This document shows positions 14,301 through 25,201 of a stretch of 64,000 nt of DNA, piece by piece. How positions within the stretch are numbered: position 1 is the first letter of the stretch; each line of letters opens with the position of its first letter. Location: NCBI RefSeq assembly GCF_048771995.1, contig NC_133063.1, positions 66,397,014-66,461,013 of the forward strand. Reading direction: 5' to 3'. Source of the DNA: Taeniopygia guttata (lineage: Eukaryota > Chordata > Aves > Passeriformes > Estrildidae). The position numbers and the translations under genes were made by a program. The notes under the pieces were generated by a model, which searched no databases, was not told where the DNA came from, and saw only the letters and a list, made by a program, of their open reading frames with translations.

Positions 14301-14965
14301 TGCTATGGAACTATGTGTGTACAGTGAAAGCAGGCAGTATTATTTTTGAGCTTTATTTAGTCTAGGAATAGAGTTTAAAGAACATTGATTTGTGACTTCA
14401 GCCTTGCACTTAAATGGTAAATGGTTTTGTACTTGAATCCAATATTTGTTCAAATGTCTGTCTTGTACTGCTTCTCCCATATTCTCTCTTGGTCTATTTT
14501 AATTTAATGCAGAATTCTTGTTTGCTGTTCTCCTGTTTCACAGTCCTTTGCAGGAAAGTGTATACATCTTATTTCAAAACCACTTGAACTTATTTCAAAC
14601 TATGTCTGAACTTGCTGCTTTTTTTGTACCATTTCTTTTGTAAATGTCAGCAATCAAGTTTATCATTTACAATGTCATTGACACTATTAGCAACAAATTG
14701 GCCTAAGTTTCAGCTTCCTTGCTTCTAAGTGACTGTTCTAAAATATTACTATGGGGATACACTTTAAATTTATTTCCACAAATGTGGTGTTAGATGTTTT
14801 CTAAACTAGTGATACCCTGTTTATAAATCTTATGAAAGATGTATTGCTATTGCATAGTATTGTACCTTAGTCTTGTTACTGTGTTAATTTTTCTTTTTTT
14901 TTTCAGTACTGTCTTGGCTGCTTTTGAAATGTTTTGAAGTAGTAATAAACTTTTATTTTGTGATT
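11314..14965 (+). other. FAM169A: FAM169A 3' untranslated region
   Basis: AU-rich sequence of about 3.65 kb with no open frame of note, continuing from the stop codon to a canonical AATAAA at 14944-14949 followed by a T/G-rich stretch. Several earlier AATAAA matches (near 11553, 12624, 12667 and 13733) could give shorter transcripts. The length resembles the long human FAM169A 3'UTR. I saw no repeat insertion in it. Confidence 0.75.
14944..14949 (+). promoter_or_regulatory. FAM169A: Polyadenylation signal AATAAA, FAM169A
   Basis: AATAAA followed within 30 bases by a TTTTATTTTGTG downstream element, the typical arrangement for a distal cleavage site. Confidence 0.75.
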
Positions 14966-17900
14966 ATTTTTTTGCTTGGTTTTTAATATTTGAGTCCTTT
15001 TCTGCTACAAAGGAAGCACATTTAAAAGTGTTTCAATGCACTGGAACAGTCATTTTACAACCTACCATCTACAAAGGAGTTTTTAAGAAATCAAATATTA
15101 TTAATTAAAAACCCTTGTATCAATTAAAATAATTCTCTTCAGCTTATGTATCAAATTTTATTTTAAAAAGCAGCAGAATAGGCTCTTCTGAGCATTATGG
15201 CATGCATTCTGCTGTTTTATATCAGTTCTGCAACATGATGTAAACTTAGGAGTTATTAACTAGTAGTTAATATATATAGTAGTTTGCTATAGACAAGCCA
15301 ACTAGAAATGCTGTAACACACTCTCCTAGAGAGTGGTACATTAAAATATCTTAAGTGCAGTTGTGATATTCAGCCAACAAGTTACGTATTTATAGCACTA
15401 AATATAGTAAAGCTTCTCAAGACAGCTGTAGGAAATCAAAGTATTCTCTTCATGTTGTTAATGTCCAGCAAAGACTAAAGCAACAAGAACTTTGCTTTAC
15501 AAAAATAAATGGAGGTTTACATATTCTGACAAAATGCCCTCTCTCCAAGCAAGTAACTTACTGGTTTGTTACCCTCTCTTACTTTCAAATGACTCGTCAC
15601 TAGCACATGGTAAGACTTGTAAGTTACTAAGTCTGGGGCAATGTGTTAAACTAATAAAATAGTTGTAACAGGTTATGGTTACAGTTACTGTGTTTGTACA
15701 AACCTGTAAGAGAAGTTATAAGGATTGTACAAAAGCAGCTAGCTTGACTTCCTGGAACCAGAGTTCCAGATCTGAAACATGACTGGAGAAGCATCTGTGA
15801 CAGAAGAGCTGGAGCTGCAGTTGTTCTTTCTGGAGAAGAGAAAGCTCAGAAGGGTCTTAACCTTGTGTATACACACCTGGTGGAAGGGAACTGTGTGTCA
15901 CAAGTGGTTTAGTTTGCTTAATGAATTGCTGTCAAAGGTATTAGCAAAAAAAAAAAAAGCAGGTTTACTATAAATTTGCAAATTGTTACTTTAAAAAGTT
16001 TAATGGCAAGATTCACCCTATTACTTCAGAGATGAAGCATATGAAGGAAAATTGAATTAGAATCAGTCTGAATTTATTCACAGAGACAGAGAATGCAGAA
16101 AGGTTAGGGATACTTCCTGCTGAGTTATAATGTTCAAAGAGGACCCCCTTACTTTTGTAGAAGCATAGAAGATTAGGTTTGTTGGTCATTACACATTGAA
16201 CAAGAGCAGGACATGGACTGAGATGGGGACATGCAAAGGTAGGGCAGCACTTTTCCAGGAAAATAAAAGAACAGGAAATAAATAAATTTCCAGGAAATAA
16301 AGAACAACATAGTGCAGAGCAGACACAGGAGTGGGGTTGAGGTATCCCCATGACTCCATAAAGCTCAGGTACATATGTGCCCCAGGACCCAGACACCCCA
16401 TCAGCTGGGTCTTCCCTTCCCTTTTTCCTTTTCACTCTCCTTCATCTCTCTTCCTTTTCACCCTATACTTTATCCAAACTCCACTGGTGTGTCTAGAAGA
16501 TCAGGGACTAACATACCAATTTCCATGCTAAGTATGGAATTTTGAGGATCCTCTGGCTTTTTTCATTCTGTTCAACCACAAGCACATACAAATTTTGGAT
16601 GCTTCCTTCTCCCTACAGATGGGATGCCACAGGTTCCCAAACTCCTGGTATGATTGAGTCCAGTCTTAGTTCTGGACTTTGTAAGTGGTTTATCTGTAAA
16701 AGACTTGGCAACACTCAATCATTGATTAGTTTAACATTTATGAAGAGATTCAATAGGATTTACTCAATAATTTAATTATAGATCTGAGATGGCAACACTT
16801 ATACTGTACTTGCTACAGTGTGTTTAAATCAACTCACAGATATGTGTATGTGTACAAAGATGAAGGTACCTACTAAAGTTCCCCTTAAGTTCAATAGCTA
16901 AGAAATGCTCCTATGACTGCCTTTGCATTTCTGAAGGAGTGAGGGCTGAGCCTTAAGCAGTGTGGGGAGCTATCTGTTCAGGTCCTATCATCAGCTTTTG
17001 GCATGGGTCCTCTGAGTATTGCAAACTCGAGTTGGTGAGCTGTGGCAAGTGTTCCCCTCAGAGGAGCCTGCTGTGGCCCAGGAGGGTTAAAAGTGAAAGA
17101 ACATTGCTTATAGGACTGAAAGTTGATTGACTGAAGACATAAGTTAATCATCATCCTGGCTGTAATTATCAGATTTTTTCAAAAGTTCAGTAATAATAAT
17201 ACCATTCCACTGGCTATGGTTCAGCTAAGTAATGTTCAAACACTATTGGGGATGGGCAATCGTCTCCTGTGCCCCCCACCTTGGTTAGACATCAGAAGTT
17301 CCTGTTTATGGAGTGTTTCTGGTTAGCTCAAGGGGAGTTTAACTGTGCAGGAATCACTAATCAAGGCAAAAACCTATTGAGATCTGTGGAGGATGCAGAG
17401 GCCATGTATCACTGCAGGATATAAAGATGGATTAAGACTCAGTGGCCCCCAGTTGGGGAAAAACTGGAATATAGGAAATTCTATTTAAACAAAAACAAGT
17501 TTAAACTAGAAGAGGTCAAATGCTAGATCAGGTTGCTCAGAGAGATGGTGGAATCTCCCCACCTAGATATACTCAAACCTGCTGTAGGTGACTACTCCTG
17601 TATAAACTGGAGGAAATTTATTAGGGTTTGACCTGCAACTTGGGCTAAAAACTCTTTGGCTAGAAGTGAAGTACTATTTAAGAGTAAGAATATAAAGTGG
17701 TGAGTATTGATATTTATAGTGATAAAATATTTCTGTTTACCACTAAATCCATGACTGGAAAATGACCAATTCAATTGCAACATTACTGAAAGCTTCCAGT
17801 TTAGAAGCAGCATTTGAATTTTTTTTTATTTCAAGAATACAAGCTAACTATATATTGATCAGCTAAAGCTTGTGATTCAGTATTTCTTAAAGTCACCAAA

Positions 17901-18424
17901 TTGCTACAAATAGTTGTAGTATCAAGATTGTCAGACCATTTTCAAAGTTCACCTCTTTATGCTCTTTTAAATTCATACACTTTAACTTCTGAAACTGTTC
18001 TCTTGCTTGAAACAAAGGTGCGACACTCCTAGATTCATTCATTCCATTAATGCAGTCGTGGAAACAAAGGGGAGAAAGGCATGAGGTAGGGGGGCAGGTG
18101 GAGAGTAGCTGCCCTTGTGGTTATCTTTCACCCTGCTCTGTGGTGGTGCGTCCCCTGCTCCTTTTCCAGGCAACGCTGTGATCTGACAAATGCTTGCTCT
18201 GCCTCCAGGTCTTCTCCTGTCCCAGAAGTCAAATACAAATTAGCATGCTCTTCTGTACCTTTAGTTGTTACAGCAGGACATTTTGTGACATAGTGGCCGT
18301 ATTTCCAATATGGGAAATTTCCCCTATGGAAAGGTGACCTGAATTAGGTACAACATACCTAAGCAAGGAAACTGCTATTGTAAAAAAACCAAGAAGATTT
18401 AGATCAAATCCATAACACATGAGA
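14966..18424. other. Intergenic region between FAM169A and NSA2 (tail to tail)
   Basis: No gene recognised. It holds a degenerate CR1 fragment near 17467. An open frame of 140 codons on the minus strand (16013-16435) has no recognisable homology or splice context and is treated as chance. The rest is AT-rich unique-looking sequence. Confidence 0.6.
17467..17582 (+). mobile_element. Old CR1 LINE fragment
   Basis: Reads like the CR1 3' region in forward orientation: GAATATAGGAAATTC, then a diverged 'caggttgctcagagagatggtggaatctcc' segment, then a segment like 'gatatactcaaacc'. Strongly diverged; the edges are uncertain. Confidence 0.5.
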
Positions 18425-18442
18425 AGATAAAAATTAAATCTC

Positions 18443-18448
18443 TTTATT
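18443..18448 (-). promoter_or_regulatory. NSA2: Polyadenylation signal AATAAA, NSA2
   Basis: Minus-strand AATAAA about 180 bases past the NSA2 stop; cleavage is expected near 18425. No closer canonical signal was seen. Confidence 0.6.
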
Positions 18449-18628
18449 TGGGCAATGTTCAGCTGAGCAAACATAAATATAAAAATGTGAGCAGTTGTTT
18501 CTGGCTGAGGTTCCTCATCGGCTTGTGGGGTCACTCTTCTGGAATGGCTGAAGGTTCCAAAGATTTTGTAAATTTGGGTAAAGTCCACTTGTTTTCTAAG
18601 TGCTCACATCCAACACTTAGTATCCAAT

Positions 18629-21600
18629 TTAAACAAGCAGAATTGCATTAATACAGCCATCATTTTCTGGATTGTTAGTTACTTGGGCATATTTCCCTAG
18701 AAAGAAAAGGGAATTAAATGTATACAAAAGCTGAAAGTAGTGCATCTAGATTAGATATTTCTATGTTTGCAAATTCGACTCAAATGCATTTGGAAATCTA
18801 AATCTACCTTCTACTGAGCCATAAACTTAAGTTCTCAAAACATTAAATGCAAGCTCTTTTTTTATAAATGGATCATTTAGAGTTTTGAGAATATTAAAAA
18901 AAAAAAAAAATCTTACATTTCCTACTGTCCAAGTGAACTCCTCTGTTAAATGAAGTCAGTCTGATCTTATGAAGATCACAGAATATGCTAAGTTGGAAGG
19001 GATCCTTCAGGATCATCAAGTCCAACTTCTTGCCATGCACAGGACACCCCCAAGAATCACACCGTGTGCCTGAAAGCATTGTTCAAATGCCTCTTGAACT
19101 CTGTCAGGCTGCTGCTGTGATCATTTCCCTGGGGAGCCTGTTCCAGTGCTCAGCCACAGCCTAGGTGAAGAACCTTTTCCCTGATATCCAACCTAAACCT
19201 CCCCTGACTCAGCTTGGTGCTGTTACCTCAAGTCCTGTCACTGGTCATGAGAGTGAAGAGATCAGGATCTGCCCCTCAGCTTCCCTTTGTGAGGATGCTG
19301 AAGACCACAGTGAGGGCTCCCCTCAGTCACCTCTGGGCTCAACAAACCAAATTACCTCAGCTTCATCTCAAACAGCTTCCCCTCCAGATCCTGCATCACC
19401 TTTATGGCCCTCCTTTAGACACTCTCCAATAGTTTTGTATCTCTCTTATACTGTGGCACCCAGAACTGCCTCCAGCGCTCGAGGCGAGGCCGCCCCAGGG
19501 CAGGGCAGAGCAGGAGAATCCCTTCCCTTGCCTGGCTGATGCTGCTCCTGATGCTCCCCCAGGATATGGGTGGCCCTTCTGGCTGCCAGGGCACTGCTGA
19601 CTCATGTTCAACTTGCCATCAACCAGGGCCTCCAGGTTCCTTTCTGTGGCATTGCTTTCCAGCCTACTGTTCCCCATTCCATACATACACCCATGGCTGC
19701 CCCATCCCACGTGCAGAATCTGTTGATGAGGCTCCTACAGAAAAGTTTTACTGCAAATATAATTCAATTGTTCATGGTTCACTGAACAATTCAATTGTTC
19801 ATACGGTTACAGACCACTGGCACTGCTCAATACGACATACAAGCAAGCAAGCTGAGTCCTTGCTCTGAACTTCATCTAATTTGATTTTCAAGTGTGAATT
19901 AAAAGCCTAAGATTAACACTAAAAGCTTGTATTTTCAGAGTTGCTATTAGTTGCTTCTGCTACAGCCCAAAGCTAACTTCTAACAATGGATCAATTGTGA
20001 CAGAGGATGAGGTCTTGACAATACACAATGCAATAAAGATTAAAAACTTTAAAAAGCAGATCTGTAGTATACCTAGTTAAACTTACTTACCCCAGATAAC
20101 TTTGCCCCCTTGTGTCACAAGGCCAAGCTCGCTCACATTCACCTCAATGACGGTACCCTTAGTAATTACTCCCAGCTGTGTATACAAAGGAGATGATGGA
20201 TTCTTTTTTACACCAAGGATAGGTAGGCAAAAAGTAGCTTTAAATTCAGGGTGTGTCACATGTGCCTTCTTGAAGCGCAAGCCCTGTAGCATAAAGAGCG
20301 TTAGAATGAGTTAATATTTGCTTTAAACTCTCACAACTGATCTAGTTAAACACTTGGGGAATTATGTCCTCATCTTCATATGTTTAGAGAGGCTAGGAAG
20401 AATGAAACAACTTAGAATACAGAATGCCATCTGCCTATTGTAGATTGCCAGACTTATTTTAAAATCTGATTAATGAAAAGATAAAGCATTCCATGTATGT
20501 TTTCAGGAAGTCACGTTTTAGTAGTAGCCCAACAATACTTGTTACCTTGGACAATTTCGGTTCCATGAAGAAGTATGGCAAAATATGAAATACCCATCTC
20601 CTGTAGCACTTCTTACCTAGCGACCTGCACTTCACAGAGGGTACATTATGTACCGTAAATCTTTCTGTATCAAAAAATCTTTCAAAGGCTGCTGTGTACA
20701 ACCATCAAACTAGCAGTGAAGTACAATTCAATGGTCAGCCTGCACAGTGATTGTTGATTCCCGTAAGGGAACAGGAATGGCTATTTATATAAAAACACTG
20801 TAATGGAACAGGAACGGCTATTTATATAAAAACATTATCTCAATGAATCCAGCTTTTCTGCCTGTGTGCTGCCAGGCTGACAGAGCCCAGGCACTGCTTC
20901 TGCAGCTGTGTAAGTAAAGGTTGGGCTGGAGGCACAACTTTTCCCTTCACAGTCACAACTGTGCTTCAAGCTTATTTAATCCAAAAGGAGGGAATTCCAA
21001 AGTCCTAGAACAGAGTGAGCTTCTGCAGTTCAGAGAATCACAGCAGCTTGAAAAAGACACCTGCATCTTTAAAATATATGCAAAGTACTTTTGATAAAGA
21101 CCTCCCCATGCTAATTCAAGAGCTCATAGCTTTAACTTACTGGCATCTTCTGAGTTACAGGAATAAAAGCAAGTATTTCAACATAGACTGGGACTGTAGA
21201 GGCATCTCCCCACCCCCCATGCTATTAGAGGTTTGTATTTTTGCAAGAAAACTAACTGGAATGTTCTACATGAGTAATGATCAAGTGCGTTATCATACAA
21301 GAAACTTTCTTTAACACAGAAAATCAAAGCAGTAAATAAAAAGAATTATTACTTAAATGTTCTTTAAGGTTCTAAAACATTACCATTGGTCGAATGAATC
21401 GCTCGTACTTAGGAGGCTTCCTAGTGAAGCCATCTCCAACAAAACAAACTTTTGTAACCATCCTCTTCCATGCCTTCTTCTTTCTCTTTCCTGTACGAAT
21501 CACCTTTAAAACTTCTGTTTCTCCTTGTGCACGAACCTTTGGCACAGGAACCTCCCACTTCCCCTGGAAGTAGGGTAAAACAAAACAAACAAAAAAAAGG

Positions 21601-24033
21601 GTCAATATTCTTACTTGTCACATATTTAAATGAAAGGAGAAAAATCAAAGCATAAAATCAAATTTCTGGAAAGCAAAGGGGTAGACCATAGTTGTTATGC
21701 AACTCATAGCCACTTATTTTAATTAGCACTTAAAAGTTCCTAAAATGAAGATACTGCATATGCTCACAGTGTCCTAAACTGTTCAGTTACTCAAGGTTTC
21801 ATGTTTTACTTAGTTTTTGCTTGAAGACTACCAAGTAACCTCAGCATCAACAATATAAAATGGTCATTGTTACACATAATTTTAGGTATCCAAACTTCGA
21901 TGTATTTACTTACAGCTTTTTCTTTTCTTTTTTGTTTGATCATGTTAGAGAGGACCTTGGCCCGGGACTGGCCCTCTCTGTCCAGCAGATACGCTGGTAC
22001 AGCTCCTTTGGGTGTCTTTTCATCACTCTTCTGCTTTGTATTTCTCTTCTCATGCATTTTAATGCTTCAAAGAAAGAAAACCAATATTAACAGCACAAGA
22101 AAAAACACTTGTTTTTAGATACACCATTTTAACTTAACCTGTGCCTGCTCAAGTTTTTCTTTAAGAGGTATTTGTGAAGTACTGGATGTTTATATTTAAG
22201 GAATAATACTAAATAATTTTGAAGGTAAATTATAAACTTCACTTAATCTTGTCACTTCCTACCAGAACAGGAACACAGGAAAGATATGCACCTCTTTAAG
22301 GAATTTCTGTGTGACCTAAAGCAAACAGCCAAGCACTTTAAGAGATGGTAGCCTTCCTCTCTGCTGACAAAAAATAACATTCTTTTCCTCTTCTGAGATT
22401 TGATAACAATGCTTACATATGTGAGGAATGTGCGTTTGTAAGAGGGGCCAAGTTTTATTAATTTTGAGGTTGTTTACTGAGGGAAAAACCCACAAACTAA
22501 TAATGGGTTAATAAACCCATTATCTTTAAAAGTAGCAGAGGAAGACAGCTACCCACACTTTGAAACCAGCAAAAACTACATGCTGAATAGGTATGAAGTT
22601 CATTAGCAATCAATGAAATTTTTAATGATGCCTAGGCAACAAGGTAATTCTTGAGCTATGCAAAGAGCTGGAGCTATGAAGAAAGAAGCAGTTACTTTTT
22701 AATAGAGTATGCAAATGAAGCACATTTTATGCAAATTTAGCAGAACATGCTAACTGCAAAAGCTAACCACTGGCTGTTTGTGCAGGAACCAGGGGTGAAA
22801 AGTTGAAACCCAACACCAGGAGGCTGGTGACCACCTCGTGCAGAAACCATGCATGTGCTACAAAAGCTTACATAATCATGTAATTGGAAAATATGATGCA
22901 GCATGAAGGCTGCACATCAAGTAAGAAAAGTAAAAAAGCCAGTGCTGTGCAAAGTGTGGACAAGTGAGTCTGTGGTACAGCTAGCCCACTCACTTCCAGT
23001 GTCTAATAAACAAATCCCTGCTCTATAGGCCTTATACTATGGAGCACTGTTTTCCTGCCTAGTCTTCAGGCATCATTAACAACTTTGATTTCAAGTTCTG
23101 GATAACAGATACAATTTGCAAAATAATGCTTTTATTGTTGATGCTCTACACTGCTGTTTATCCTTGAAGACAGGCCTCACCTTCTGCTTAAATACTTTGT
23201 ATGCTACTGTATATTTTCTATTAACCATTAAAAAATACTGCCTCTTGCTACACTAACACAGCAGCTGACACAAAAGCTCCAAGGAATTGCATTCACAATT
23301 TTTGTCATGATTACATTAGTCACAGTTACTGCTGATCAACACTTGTCTTAGGAAGTACTTCTGGCAGTGAAATTGTTAACATTCATTTAAAAGAGAAGGA
23401 CTCTGAAATGTGTTTGCTGCGGCAAAGTCCCCTTCCTTCTATAGCCTGTTTGCTATTTAAGTAACATGTGACTCAAGCAATAATGAGATTTTTGTAACAA
23501 TATAACGTCTCATCTCATCCTTCAAGCGTCAAGATGACGGGACGGTATCAGAGAGGAGGCACTCACGTCTTTTTCATCTGTATCTTCTCGGCATGCCGCT
23601 GCTTATGGTAGAGCTTCGCCTTCAGCCCGATCATCTTCTTGGCCTTGCGGGACCGCTCGTGCGCCTCTCGGCCCTCCTTCTTCCTCCGCTTCTCATGGTA
23701 GTCCAGCCGGTAGCCATAGCGCTTGCGGTGGAGCTCGATGTGCTCGTTCTGCGGCTGTGGGCACAGAGGCGGCACGGTCAGCGGGCTCAGAGCGGGCACG
23801 GCTCCTCCGCCACACGCGGGGAGGCGGCGGCCCTACAGCGGCACCCTCACTGCGGGGCCCTCCCGTAGCCTCCCCGTCCCTGCCCTGCAACGCCGCTTGC
23901 ATCCCGCCGCCCCGGCCCCCTCGGCCCCGGCCCCCTCGGCCCCGGCACCCCCGGCCCCGGCCCCCTCGGCCCCCTCGGCCCCGGCCCCCTCGGCCCCCTC
24001 GGCCCCGGCCCCCTCGGCCCCGGCTCTCACCAT
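18629..24033 (-). CDS. NSA2: NSA2 ribosome biogenesis factor, complete, 260 aa
   Basis: Nucleolar factor of the pre-60S particle (also called TINP1), with an eS8-like fold; needed for large-subunit rRNA processing. Coding exons on the minus strand: 24033-24031 (the ATG alone, then gtgaga), 23754-23567, 22064-21914, 21563-21384, 20283-20091 and 18696-18629 (stop TAA 18631-18629). Lengths 3+188+151+180+193+68 give 783 nt, 261 codons, phases consistent. The product is almost identical to human NSA2: start [20 protein letters not shown], a basic N-terminus, the nuclear-localisation-like KRKKKAWKR at about 140-148, a '[17 protein letters not shown]' block and the C-terminal end CINAILLV. An open frame extending upstream of exon 2 (from 23799) is intron read-through, not an alternative start. 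It shares a CpG-island promoter with GFM2. Confidence 0.97.
18976..19727 (-). mobile_element. CR1 LINE 3' fragment in NSA2 intron 5
   Basis: Minus-orientation CR1: the 3' end is at the left (CACAGAATATGC, GTTGGAAGGGAT, AGTCCAACTTCTTG) and it extends through the segment with CTGTTCCAGTGCTCAGCCAC into the reverse transcriptase end. It is 5' truncated, as usual for CR1. The first 350 bases are almost identical to the copy at 56834. Confidence 0.9.
20768..20833 (+). repeat. Two-copy tandem repeat, 37-bp period
   Basis: The unit GGAACAGGAAYGGCTATTTA followed by TATAAAAACA occurs at 20768 and again at 20805. It lies in NSA2 intron 4. Confidence 0.85.
22499..22522. repeat. Small palindrome in NSA2 intron 2
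   Basis: TAATGGGTT ... AACCCATTA separated by a short AT loop. No known role. Confidence 0.7.
23906..24024 (-). repeat. GC-rich minisatellite in NSA2 intron 1
   Basis: Plus-strand units of the form CCGGCCCCCTCGGCC, 9 to 15 bases long, about nine in an imperfect array. On the NSA2 sense strand this gives GGGGCCGAGGGGGCCGG runs starting six bases after the exon 1 donor. Many G-runs make quadruplex structures possible. Confidence 0.9.
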
Positions 24034-24050
24034 GTCGGCAGCCCCGCGGC

Positions 24051-24058
24051 GGAAAGGG
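24051..24058 (-). promoter_or_regulatory. NSA2: Pyrimidine tract just upstream of the NSA2 ATG, TOP-like
   Basis: The minus strand reads CCCTTTCC 17 bases before the ATG within GC-rich sequence. If transcription starts here, the mRNA would carry a 5' terminal oligopyrimidine-like start, typical of translation-machinery genes. The start site is unknown. Confidence 0.3.
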
Positions 24059-24239
24059 CGCACCCTTGGGAAGCGGCCCCCGACGGAAACTCTTCCTTGC
24101 TCCTCTTTGGTTCCTCCCGGCGGAGAGGCGGCGGTCCGCGCCCCACGAGGGCTTCGCGCCGGGCTCGGCGAGGTCAGGAAGAGGGAGAGGAATGGAGCGG
24201 AAGAGATCCAAGAGGTGCTTTTTGCTGCCGGGTCTGTGA

Positions 24240-24558
24240 GGCTGTGGGGGAGAGAGGAACGCGGGCGGGCGGTGAGGCGGCGGGGGAAGGAGAGGCGCGC
24301 TGCGTTCCGGCGGCAGTGCCGACAGGGCGGGCCCAGCGCGGCCCGGGCCGGGGGAAGGTCCGGGGCAGGAGGGCCCGGGGCCGGCACGAATCGCCCCGGG
24401 GTACGGAACGCGGCCGCAGGGCCGTGTCCTTGTGCACAGCCACTGCGGGTCGGCGTCTGGCGGCACCCGGCTGGGCTCGGCTTGGGGAATCGCGCCCTTC
24501 CCGCTCCCCCGGTCAGCGACTGCGCCGGCACCGCCGGGAGGCGAGCGCGGCTCGCAGG
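24240..24558 (+). other. GFM2: Probable non-coding first exon of GFM2
   Basis: The exon holding the GFM2 ATG has an acceptor (TTGCCAG at 25186), so at least one upstream exon exists. The best donor in the CpG island is CAGG|gtgagg, ending the exon at 24558. The 5' end is not visible and the left bound is a guess. Confidence 0.4.
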
Positions 24559-25201
24559 GTGAGGGAGCGGAGCGCACTGAGCCTTTTGCTCTTCGTTGTG
24601 AAGCTACTACGAAGCAGAAAGTCACGGGAGCTGGGCAGTGATGTCTACTCAAATAACCAGCAGCATCTAGGAATGCTTTTGACGCTGCTGCTTTTGATGC
24701 TTGGGCTATTTGTTGCACTGTTTTTTTTTGGTTTTTTTTCTTTTTGCTGTGCTTAAAAGATCACAATACTTAATATTTTCTATTGTTTCTGACCTAAGTA
24801 GGTACTTTGCCCTGCCTTCCTTACTTCTTCAGGATTAAAAAAGCTATTTGCGCTTTGCTCACCAGGAATCAATGCTTTGGAGCTTATCTGAGAGTGAGCG
24901 TAAGCTGTAATTTTCTTTATTCTGCTTTAATGTTTCCCGGAGAAATATATTATTTCCATGAAAAATAGTGTTTGTGGGTATGCATTTGTGCTGCATTACA
25001 TAATGTTAAGGCTTAATAATATTATTATCACTGATCTGACACTGATTCAACTTACAGAGCAATAACCTGAAAAATATTAACCTGATTTCCCATGAAAAAG
25101 AATGACGTTTTGTGATTGAGTTATGTCAAAGAAACATGGTTAGCCTATTTCCTATCATTTTATACAATGTTTACTTACCTTGCCAGGGAACAGCTTTAGA
25201 G

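Larger units (their letters stand above)
23560..24640. promoter_or_regulatory. CpG island and bidirectional promoter of NSA2 (-) and GFM2 (+)
   Basis: About 1 kb of dense CpG and very high GC content between the divergent genes. The NSA2 ATG is at 24033 on the minus strand. A plausible donor for a non-coding first exon of GFM2 is CAGG|gtgagg with GT at 24559. No TATA box was seen. The head-to-head arrangement is conserved with human NSA2/GFM2 as I recall it. Transcription start sites are inferred. Confidence 0.8.

Noticed and set aside
16013-16435. 140-codon open frame on the minus strand between FAM169A and NSA2
   Set aside because: No recognisable domain, no splice or promoter context, and Cys/Phe/Ser-rich composition typical of chance frames.
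19165-19868. Open frames of 70-124 codons around 19.2-19.9 kb
   Set aside because: They lie mostly in the CR1 copy, in frames unrelated to its reverse transcriptase.
23563-23799. NSA2 with an N-terminal extension starting at 23799
   Set aside because: The extra residues are intron 1 read-through. The acceptor at 23755 and the ATG exon at 24031-24033 give the conserved N-terminus.
23693-24756. Several long Pro/Arg/Gly-rich open frames in the NSA2/GFM2 CpG island
   Set aside because: They arise because stop codons are rare in very GC-rich sequence, and they run through the minisatellite and intron 1 in multiple frames.
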